From assembly GCA_013693815.1 (NCBI GenBank), contig CP059259.1:594476-599776 (forward strand): 5,301 bases of DNA, given 5' to 3'. The position numbers were made by a program, and so were the translations under genes. This DNA is from Nocardioidaceae bacterium (GTDB lineage: Bacteria; Actinomycetota; Actinomycetes; Propionibacteriales; Nocardioidaceae). This document shows, piece by piece, positions 1 through 5,301 of the stretch. How positions within the stretch are numbered: the first letter of the stretch is position 1; the number at the start of each line of letters is the position of its first letter. Below the pieces are notes generated by a model, which saw nothing but the letters and a program-made list of their open reading frames with translations, was not told the origin of the DNA and made no database searches.

Positions 1-1005
1 TACTCCTTGGTTTACACCGCGGCGATGAGCGCGTTCGCCGGTGATACGGCAGCCGCCGGGACCACCGTGTCGTCGATCGCCACCGAGGCCTGGCCTCCGG
101 AGCTGCGGCTCAGCTCGATGAACGGGCTGGGCTTGCTGGCCGAGGCTTACATCTGTCTGGACTCCCTCGATTTCGCCGGGGCCGAGGACATCCTGCGCGA
201 CACTCAGACCTACCTGCGCATCACCGAGTATTGGCCACTGCTCACCACCGCTCGGCTGCTGGCCAAGCTCGGGCTCGGTCAAGGCCAGGCCGAGGCGGAA
301 CGTATCACCCGGGAGTTGGCGGTGACTCCTGCTCCACCGGGAGCCGGTGACAATACCGCTACCGAACACTTGTACGCGGTTCTCGCGGCAGCATGGATGG
401 CCAGCGGTGACCACCGCGAGGCCGGGCGGATCCTGGCGGACAAGCCTGAGGACAGTCCCCACCTCGCGGCCGCCCGGGTGTCCTGGCTGCTTGGCGCCCA
501 ACGAGATCGTGAGGCGATTCAGCAAGGGATCGCGCTGCTGGACCTACCCGGTCATACGATCCGCACTCGCGCGGAGACTCAGACGATGGCCGCGGTCGCA
601 GCTCTTCGGGAAGGCGAATCGGAACTGGCTTGGTTGTGGCTGTCTGCTGCCGCGGTCGCCTGGGAGAGCTACGGGGCCCGGATGCATATCGCCTTGATGG
701 ACCCCCGAGATCGCCGGATGCTGTGGGAGCTCGCGGGCCAGCAAGAGTCCCCGAGCGTACGGAGTTACCTCGACTGTCCGGTCTCTGGCGTTCCCTCAGT
801 CCGTCTGGTCACCGCGACGCTGACTCCGCGGGAGACCGTCGTACTCCGTGCGCTCGCCGAGCACGGTGGCATCCGGGCGGTTGCCGAGGCGCTCGTAGTC
901 TCGCCACACACCATCAAAGCCCAGCTGCAGAGCATCTACCGCAAACTCGGGGTTTCCTCGCGCGAGTCCGCCCTCGCCGTGGCACGGGAACTCGGCCTGC
1001 TGTAG
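1..1005 (+). CDS. LuxR-family transcriptional regulator, MalT/LAL-like C-terminal part (5'-truncated by window)
   Basis: The frame is open from the first base, so the true start lies upstream and 334 codons are visible. The last ~60 codons (nt 820-1002) form a GerE/LuxR-type DNA-binding domain. It opens with LTPRE, continues with the recognition-helix region VSPHTIKAQLQSIYRKLGV and ends in SRESALAVARELGLL. The ~270 codons before it are rich in Ala, Leu, Glu and Arg and read as stacked helical hairpins of TPR/MalT type, for example around AEAYICLDSLDFAGAEDIL and VLAAAWMASGDHREAGRIL. No receiver domain is visible. The long helical part therefore favours a large ATP-binding LuxR (LAL/MalT-like) protein over a short NarL-type response regulator, but the NTPase domain that would prove it is outside the window. 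The gene ends TAG followed at once by TGA (1003-1008). A perfect inverted repeat starts 28 nt after the stop, and the next gene is a surface protein, so local control of that gene is plausible. The DNA-binding domain is certain; the LAL subclass is inferred and the ligand or signal is unknown. Confidence 0.9.
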   Translation, partial: YSLVYTAAMSAFAGDTAAAGTTVSSIATEAWPPELRLSSMNGLGLLAEAYICLDSLDFAGAEDILRDTQTYLRITEYWPLLTTARLLAKLGLGQGQAEAERITRELAVTPAPPGAGDNTATEHLYAVLAAAWMASGDHREAGRILADKPEDSPHLAAARVSWLLGAQRDREAIQQGIALLDLPGHTIRTRAETQTMAAVAALREGESELAWLWLSAAAVAWESYGARMHIALMDPRDRRMLWELAGQQESPSVRSYLDCPVSGVPSVRLVTATLTPRETVVLRALAEHGGIRAVAEALVVSPHTIKAQLQSIYRKLGVSSRESALAVARELGLL

Positions 1006-1033
1006 TGAATTCATCAGCGGTTGGAGCGTGCTC

Positions 1034-1049
1034 TTAGTACCAGTACTAA
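1034..1049. promoter_or_regulatory. Perfect 7-2-7 inverted repeat, candidate operator
   Basis: TTAGTAC (1034-1040), CA, GTACTAA (1043-1049) is a perfect 16-bp inverted repeat in the short gap between the regulator and the surface-protein leader. NarL-type GerE-domain proteins are known to bind heptamer pairs in a 7-2-7 arrangement, which matches this geometry. It is a poor terminator: as RNA the stem is AU-rich with almost no loop, and an A run rather than a T run follows. The bound protein is unknown; the adjacent LuxR-family regulator is the obvious candidate. Confidence 0.5.
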
Positions 1050-1065
1050 AAACCTGGAGACGGGG

Positions 1066-1152
1066 ATGAATGCTCTCTTCAGGGGTGCCATTTATCCGGG
1101 TTTTTACCCAGAATCAACTCGCGTTGCGCGTTCTGCGCTACTTGCCCGATGA
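1066..1152 (+). CDS. Possible 28-codon leader ORF upstream of the surface-protein gene
   Basis: ATG at 1066 follows GGAG (1056-1059) with a 6-nt gap, which is a better spacing than for the overlapping ATG at 1070 (10 nt). The frame encodes 28 residues beginning MNALFRGAIYPGFYPESTR and stops at TGA 1150-1152. It has no recognisable domain and no run of a single amino acid of the attenuator type. It lies wholly inside the stretch that I read as the untranslated leader of the surface-protein gene. It could be a translated leader peptide, or only a chance ORF next to a decayed start. The ribosome-binding signal is its only support. Confidence 0.18.
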   Translation: MNALFRGAIYPGFYPESTRVARSALLAR

Positions 1153-1203
1153 CCGTGGCCGTGAGGCGCTGCCGGCATTCGGGTACCTGCTGAGTCGAAT
1201 TTC

Positions 1204-1209
1204 GGGGAG
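1204..1209 (+). promoter_or_regulatory. Ribosome binding site deciding the TTG start at 1217
   Basis: GGGGAG at 1204-1209 contains the GGAG core and ends 7 nt before an in-frame TTG at 1217. That start gives a normal-length signal peptide whose N-terminus reads (M)STTAPTPVRH. The competing ATG at 1070 would add 49 residues in front of the signal peptide. Confidence 0.55.
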
Positions 1210-1216
1210 AAATGCC

Positions 1217-1342
1217 TTGTCCACCACCGCACCAACGCCCGTGCGCCACGTCAGCCAACTCCTACATCACGGGATGCTTGGTGCTTTGGCGGTCCTGCTC
1301 GCTGTCGCGTCGGTAGTGGGGTTGTCACCGGCCGCCAGCGCA
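1217..1342 (+). other. Signal peptide of the surface protein
   Basis: This encodes 42 residues. The n-region is weakly basic, with one Arg and several His. A 17-residue hydrophobic core beginning MLGALAVLL is followed by a c-region ending SPAASA, a good AxA-type signal peptidase I site before ATPG. There is no cysteine at the cleavage site, so it is not a lipoprotein. Confidence 0.85.
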
Positions 1343-4300
1343 GCCACGCCAGGCATCACCTCGACCATCCTGCTCGGCGATGGCGGCACCTACGACGGCA
1401 CCCAGGTCGTCAACGAGGGCGACACGCTGAAGCTGCGCGTCCAGTACAACAACCAGGTCGCGCCAGGCTCGACCGTTGTGTTCGAACTCGGTCCCAACGT
1501 TCGGCTGACCGGCGTGCCTGCCGCGAACACCGCGATCGAGAGCGTCACCCATGTGGACGGCACCAACACCGTGAGCATCACGTTCAAAGACCCTTGGCCA
1601 CCCGAGATCAACCAGGGCGTCTTCGACCTCGACTTCGTGGTCAACGACGTCGATGAGAGCGTCAAAGGCCCGATCACCTGGAAGATCGACGGAGAAGAGT
1701 CCTCGGTCGATGTCATCATCCGTAACTCCGGTGACCAGTTCGCCAACGTGAGTAACGGTGTCGTCAAGGCCCGGACCTCTCCGGGTAACCTCAACAGCTT
1801 CGTCTCGGTCGACTACGCCACGAACACCGTGACGGTGAACCCGACCATCCTGAACCAGGACATCACCTACCGGCTCAACGTCGACTCCGAAACCGCCCGC
1901 ACCGGCTACACGATCGCGGACTCCCCGCACAGCTATCTGGCCTACCAGAGCGTGACCAGCGCGACCATCACCCAATGGGACGTGGACGGACTCAACCGGA
2001 CCCAGGGCCCCTTCACGTTCAACCCGACCGCCACCGGCAACGGGTTCACCTGGACAGGTGACATCCCCGGCCCCTCGCAGCTCGCGATCACCTACACCGC
2101 CCGAGTCGCCAACGATGCCCAGCGCCTCGCCCTGCAGGCCGAGCTCCAGGCGGCGTACAACGCCGCCGGCGGCAACCCAGGCGCTTTCCCGAACCCGGCG
2201 CTCCAGCTGACCAACACCGCCACGTTCGGCGGCAACACCACGCGTACTGCCACCATCGGCATTCAGGGCACCATCGCCGGTCCGGGTGTCGGAGCCGCTA
2301 CTGGCAAGGCACACGACTGGACCGATGAGAACCCGGCCAACACCCACCGCCTCGACTACGAGCAGATCGACGCTTCTGGCAACGTCACTCCGGCCCAAGC
2401 CATCACCTACACCTTGCGCGCCGACCTGCGCGGGTGGGATGCCCGCCCCAACAACCCCAACTACACCCTCACCCAGGACGCGGTGCTGCGTGACCGGCTG
2501 CCCGCCGGAACCACCTGGCTGACCGGCGAGGTGCCCTTCATCACTGCGGGCGGCACTTGGCCGCACGGCGCGCTGTCTTCAGCGGGCACCTGCCCCGCCG
2601 GTGCTAGTGACAGTGCTCGCGCCGAGGCGTTCCGGCTTGCCAGCAGCGCGGGCCAGTACTGCACCGACGGCCAGCTCCTGTTGATCAACGTCGGCCAGAA
2701 CAACACCACGAACGCGACCTTCGATGTCGAGGCCGAGATCAACCAGGTCAGCGAGGTCAGCGGCACCTCCACCGTGCGTGACGCCGTCCGCTACCGAGTA
2801 GGCAACACCGTCACCCTGCAGATCACCCCGGTTCGCACTGGCAGCGCGAGCACGGAGGTGTTCATCGAGCGCCTGCCCGAGGCGCGCAGCGGCGGTCTCA
2901 ACGACACGACGGTGTTCTCCAAGTCCGGTAACGCCGAACAGGAGGCAGTCAACCCCGGTGAGACCGTCACGGTCGACTACACGTTCCGGGTCGGCGCGGG
3001 CAAGGGTATCGACGTACGCACCAGCCAGATCGTCGACTACGTCGACGCCGATGTCTTCGACGTGAGTGACCTCGGTTCGGTCCAAGTCACGGGCAGTTAT
3101 GACGGCCAGCCGCTCAACGCCTCACACTTCGACGTGAGCGCTCAGAACGGCAACCTCGTCATCGAGCTCAGCGCTGCGGGCGTCGCCGTCGTGGACGCTC
3201 GCGGTGTGGACCAGGAGCTGGTCGTCAACCTCTCGCTGACCACCAGGCCGTTCGAAGGCAAGGAGACCAAGGTCATCACGAACCGGGCCTCACTGCTCGG
3301 CTCGGACGGCACGCCGCTGTACTGGGACGAGGACGAGGAGCAGGCCACCTCCTACGGCGACGAGGCTGAAGTCCGCAAACGGGTCTACGACCGCGATGCG
3401 CAGGAGTGGGTCGAGACGCTGAGGGCCCAAACCGATGGTGAGGGCAACCTCGTCCAGGACACCTACGTCTACCGGATCGAGTTCCTCCCGCACGGCAACT
3501 ACGACGACGTGGTGATCGTCGACGTCAACGACATCCTCCCGGCCGCTACCCAGTTCCTCGGTTTCGTGACCGAGGAGAACGCAGCCACCGGTGCTGGGGC
3601 GACGCCCGGGCCGGTCGACATCGGCGGCAACCTCGAGGCCACCTACGACGCGGCCACGGGCACCGTGACGCTCAAGCAGAAGGACGGCACCCGCCTGGAC
3701 GCCGAGCCGGGCATCGCAGCCTATGTCGCGGTGCGGATCACCGATGCCACGGCTCCGATCGTCAACACGATCGGCAGCACCTCGGCCACGATCGTGCCGC
3801 TGAAGAAGGTCTCTGTCGGCGACTATGTGTGGGTCGACCAGAACAAGGATGGGCGCCAAGGCCCAGGTGAGCCTGGCATCCCGGGCGTCGTGCTCACCAT
3901 CGTGGGACCTGACGGCCAGCCGGTCACCGACGTGTTCGGCAATCTGGTCGGCCCGACGACCACTGGCCCGAACGGTGAGTACACCTTCGAGAATCTGCCC
4001 GCGCTGACCGGGAGCGAGACCTACACCGTCCGCATCGACCGGGAGGCATCGGAGGAGGCACTGCGGCCCTACGTCCCGACTCGATCGGGGATTGGTGACC
4101 GGGAGGGCGACTCCTCCAGCTGGGAGGCGTCGACCCAGCCCGGTGACCTGCACGAGGACGGTGACCGCGACCCGACCCTCGACTTCGGGTTCGTGACCAA
4201 GACCTACGCCATCGGTGATTACGTCTGGATCGACAAGGACAAGGACGGCAAGCAAGACCCCGGCGAGAGGCCGCTGGCGGGAGTCAAGGTCAAGCTGATC

Positions 4301-4804
4301 AAGGACGGCAAGGTGATCGCCACCACGACCACCGACAAGAACGGCCGCTACGTCTTCGACAACCTGCCTGCGGGCAAGTACCAGGTGAAGTTCGAGCTCA
4401 CCAAGGAGCAGAAGAAGAAGTACAAGTTCACCGACCGTGACTCCGGCTCCGACGACAGACGCGATTCGGATGCGAGGCGCTCCGATGGTCGTACCAAGAC
4501 GATCGTCCTAGGCGACTCCAACGAGGAACTCACCCATGACTACGACTATCGCGACATCGCCGCCAGCGAAGGCATCGACCCGACCTGGGATGCCGGTGTG
4601 ATCGTCAAGGACGACGTCGATGACCCAGGTGACAAGCCGAAGGACCCGGACGACAAGAACAAGTCCAAGAACGCCAACGCGGGCACAGGTCTGCCGAATG
4701 CCGGTTCGCCCTTCGGTCTGTGGCTGATCGGATCCGCGATCGCACTGCTAGGTGTGGGTGGTTGGTTGTTGGCCGGTCGTCGGCGGGATGCTGGCGGTAG
4801 CTAG
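1217..4804 (+). CDS. Sortase-anchored, multi-domain SdrD-like surface protein (putative adhesin)
   Basis: This is a secreted, cell-wall-anchored protein of 1195 residues counted from TTG 1217; from ATG 1070 it would be 1244. Residues 1-42 are a signal peptide with hydrophobic core MLGALAVLLAVASVVGL and predicted cleavage ASA/ATPG. About five beta-rich modules follow, roughly 44-171, 179-351, 359-541, 546-696 and 713-863. They show DUF11/isopeptide-type signatures such as ITYTLRADL, PGETVTVDYTFRV, RDRLPAGTTW, TNTATF and VITNRASL. Two SdrD B-like repeats come next (865-993 and 997-1130), each opening with GDYVW and an Asp-rich loop of calcium-binding type. A charged Asp/Lys/Pro linker leads to LPNAG (1159-1163), a membrane helix (1166-1187) and the tail RRRDAGGS. 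The architecture is that of a surface stalk or adhesin, but no ligand can be named. The 49 codons between 1070 and 1217 have about 63% G/C at third positions, clearly below the GC-saturated body of the gene, which favours the TTG start. The only cysteines are 459 and 482. No sortase is in the window, so a housekeeping sortase elsewhere must act. The upstream LuxR-type gene and inverted repeat suggest local transcriptional control. Confidence 0.9.
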   Translation: MSTTAPTPVRHVSQLLHHGMLGALAVLLAVASVVGLSPAASAATPGITSTILLGDGGTYDGTQVVNEGDTLKLRVQYNNQVAPGSTVVFELGPNVRLTGVPAANTAIESVTHVDGTNTVSITFKDPWPPEINQGVFDLDFVVNDVDESVKGPITWKIDGEESSVDVIIRNSGDQFANVSNGVVKARTSPGNLNSFVSVDYATNTVTVNPTILNQDITYRLNVDSETARTGYTIADSPHSYLAYQSVTSATITQWDVDGLNRTQGPFTFNPTATGNGFTWTGDIPGPSQLAITYTARVANDAQRLALQAELQAAYNAAGGNPGAFPNPALQLTNTATFGGNTTRTATIGIQGTIAGPGVGAATGKAHDWTDENPANTHRLDYEQIDASGNVTPAQAITYTLRADLRGWDARPNNPNYTLTQDAVLRDRLPAGTTWLTGEVPFITAGGTWPHGALSSAGTCPAGASDSARAEAFRLASSAGQYCTDGQLLLINVGQNNTTNATFDVEAEINQVSEVSGTSTVRDAVRYRVGNTVTLQITPVRTGSASTEVFIERLPEARSGGLNDTTVFSKSGNAEQEAVNPGETVTVDYTFRVGAGKGIDVRTSQIVDYVDADVFDVSDLGSVQVTGSYDGQPLNASHFDVSAQNGNLVIELSAAGVAVVDARGVDQELVVNLSLTTRPFEGKETKVITNRASLLGSDGTPLYWDEDEEQATSYGDEAEVRKRVYDRDAQEWVETLRAQTDGEGNLVQDTYVYRIEFLPHGNYDDVVIVDVNDILPAATQFLGFVTEENAATGAGATPGPVDIGGNLEATYDAATGTVTLKQKDGTRLDAEPGIAAYVAVRITDATAPIVNTIGSTSATIVPLKKVSVGDYVWVDQNKDGRQGPGEPGIPGVVLTIVGPDGQPVTDVFGNLVGPTTTGPNGEYTFENLPALTGSETYTVRIDREASEEALRPYVPTRSGIGDREGDSSSWEASTQPGDLHEDGDRDPTLDFGFVTKTYAIGDYVWIDKDKDGKQDPGERPLAGVKVKLIKDGKVIATTTTDKNGRYVFDNLPAGKYQVKFELTKEQKKKYKFTDRDSGSDDRRDSDARRSDGRTKTIVLGDSNEELTHDYDYRDIAASEGIDPTWDAGVIVKDDVDDPGDKPKDPDDKNKSKNANAGTGLPNAGSPFGLWLIGSAIALLGVGGWLLAGRRRDAGGS
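3809..4195 (+). repeat. SdrD B-like repeat 1
   Basis: The repeat encodes about 129 residues, opening VSVGDYVWVDQNKDGRQ. The loop D-Q-N-K-D-G-R-Q has the Asp/Asn spacing of the EF-hand-like calcium loops of Sdr B domains. Later strands include NGEYTFENLPAL, and the repeat closes with DPTLDFGFV, the usual B-domain ending. It is neutral to acidic overall and about 45% or less identical to the next repeat by eye, so the pair is an old duplication or two separate family members. Confidence 0.85.
4205..4606 (+). repeat. SdrD B-like repeat 2, lysine-rich
   Basis: The repeat encodes about 134 residues, opening YAIGDYVWIDKDKDGKQ with the loop D-K-D-K-D-G-K-Q, then NGRYVFDNLPAGKYQVKF, matching repeat 1 in register. 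It differs by a strong Lys bias, including a KKK run followed by YKF, and by an Asp/Arg/Ser-rich stretch around DSGSDDRRDSDARRSDGR where a second metal site would be expected. The closing part ends DAGVIV. Confidence 0.85.
4691..4801 (+). other. Cell-wall sorting signal with LPNAG variant motif
   Basis: The tripartite C-terminal signal has LPNAG (4691-4705), a hydrophobic helix starting FGLWLIGSAIALLGVGGWLL, and a basic tail RRRDAGGS. The motif carries Ala where LPXTG has Thr. Its position, and the charged Pro/Asp/Lys spacer just before it, make sortase anchoring the natural reading. Simple membrane anchoring by the helix is the alternative. Confidence 0.85.
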
Positions 4805-4842
4805 GCCTATGCCACCAGCCCCGGGTGCGGCAGCATCGGCAC

Positions 4843-5301
4843 ATGGCGCAATGGGTGCTGCACGTCGACATGGACCAGTTCCTGGCGGCGGTGGAGGTCT
4901 TGCGCCGTCCCGAGCTCGCCGGGCTTCCCGTGGTGGTCGGCGGCCGTGGTGACCCCACTGAGCGGGCGGTGGTCTCGACGGCTTCGTACGAGGCCCGAGC
5001 GTTCGGGGTCCGCTCCGGGATGCCGCTGAAGACCGCGGTACGACGATGCCCCGACGCGATCTTCCTACCGGTCGACCATCCCGTCTACGAGGAGGCCTCC
5101 GATCAGGTGATGGCGACGCTGCGGGATTTCCCCGGCGCGGTGGTGCAGGTACTCGGCTGGGACGAGGCCTTCGTCGGAGTCGACACCGAGGACCCGGAGG
5201 CAACTGCCCGCGCCGTGCGGGCAGCGGTCCTGGATGCGACGGGATTGAGTTGCTCGGTCGGCGTCGGCGACACGTTGGTGCGAGCCAAGACCGCGACCGA
5301 C
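4843..5301 (+). CDS. dinB: DNA polymerase IV (DinB/DinB2-like), 3'-truncated by window
   Basis: This is a Y-family translesion DNA polymerase that extends primers past damaged template bases. Only the first 153 codons are present; the frame is open at the window end and the family is usually about 350 residues or more. The visible part starts MAQWVLHVDMDQFLAAVE, giving catalytic Asp9 and palm strand 1. STASYEARAFGVRSGMP follows, with Tyr49 and Arg52 at the positions that contact the incoming triphosphate in the family. GWDEAF supplies the second carboxylate pair, Asp107 and Glu108. The piece ends at SVGVGDTLVRAKTATD, the usual GIAxNKxLAKxASD region. The wording is close to mycobacterial DinB2 as I recall it (HVDLDQFLA, VVGG-GDPTE, GWDEAY). 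Leu14 sits at the steric gate, which is Phe in E. coli DinB. The thumb and little finger lie outside. The start at ATG 4843 matches family N-termini but lacks a clear ribosome binding site; GTG 4825 is in frame as an alternative. The gene begins 38 nt after the surface-protein stop. Confidence 0.92.
   Translation, partial: MAQWVLHVDMDQFLAAVEVLRRPELAGLPVVVGGRGDPTERAVVSTASYEARAFGVRSGMPLKTAVRRCPDAIFLPVDHPVYEEASDQVMATLRDFPGAVVQVLGWDEAFVGVDTEDPEATARAVRAAVLDATGLSCSVGVGDTLVRAKTATD

Noticed and set aside
630..1037. 135-codon + strand frame inside the regulator gene
   Set aside because: It is an alternative frame over the LuxR helix-turn-helix coding region, Arg/Gly/Pro/Ser-rich, and not a separate gene.
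1021..1049. Possible promoter: TTGGAG (1021-1026) and TACTAA (1044-1049), 17-bp spacing
   Set aside because: Each box matches the sigma-70-type consensus at only three of six positions, so the correct spacing alone is too weak to annotate it.
1098..1109. Small hairpin GGGT-TTTT-ACCC in the leader
   Set aside because: The stem is only 4 bp, with no adjoining structure that I can match to a riboswitch or terminator.
1325..2566. Long open frame of 413 codons on the minus strand
   Set aside because: It lies wholly antisense to the surface-protein gene. Its predicted product is Val/Gly/Asp/Arg-rich with no domain, as expected for the antisense shadow of a high-GC gene.
2653..2661. CCAGTACTG, resembling part of the 1034-1049 inverted repeat
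   Set aside because: It is only an 8-9 base match inside coding sequence (Gln-Tyr-Cys codons) and lacks the 7-2-7 form, so it is most likely chance.
3290..4255. 321-codon open frame on the minus strand
   Set aside because: It is antisense to the clear SdrD B-like coding region, is rich in Val/Asp/Arg/Gly repeats created by the complement, and has no recognisable protein features.
4752..4952. 66-codon + strand frame across the surface-protein/dinB junction
   Set aside because: It overlaps the sorting signal and the dinB start in another frame and has no family resemblance.
4748..5203. 151-codon minus-strand frame rich in Pro and Arg
   Set aside because: It overlaps the convincing dinB-like coding region and its Pro/Arg/Ser composition is typical of an antisense frame.

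Overview
The window is GC-rich, with strongly G/C-biased third codon positions. It carries a sortase-type surface protein and a DNA polymerase IV start that reads like the mycobacterial DinB2 type, which together suggest a high-GC Gram-positive bacterium (Actinomycetota). I cannot support a genus from the sequence. All three main genes lie on the + strand.

Layout: (1) Positions 1-1005 are the 3' part of a LuxR-family regulator whose start lies before the window. It has a long helical region and a C-terminal GerE-type helix-turn-helix, and it ends in tandem stops. (2) Positions 1006-1216 are a spacer and probable mRNA leader. It holds a perfect 7-2-7 inverted repeat (TTAGTAC-CA-GTACTAA, 1034-1049), a weak 28-codon leader ORF, and a Shine-Dalgarno-like GGGGAG (1204-1209) in front of an in-frame TTG. 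(3) Positions 1217-4804 (frame open from an ATG at 1070) encode a large secreted surface protein. In order it has a signal peptide, about five beta-rich adhesin/DUF11-like modules, two SdrD B-like repeats with Asp-rich calcium-type loops, a charged linker, the sorting motif LPNAG, a membrane helix and an Arg-rich tail. (4) From 4843 to the window end runs the 5' part of a dinB-like translesion polymerase gene. It is still open at 5301.

Functional reading: the regulator and surface protein look like a local pair, with the inverted repeat as a candidate operator. Its 7-2-7 geometry suits a dimeric GerE-domain protein, but this link is inference. No sortase gene is visible. The dinB-like gene begins 38 nt after the surface-protein stop with no visible terminator between them. 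It is functionally unrelated and probably just a neighbour. Its main point of interest is a leucine at the steric-gate position, which predicts relaxed sugar discrimination. I found no CRISPR array, tRNA, rRNA, insertion sequence or attachment site.
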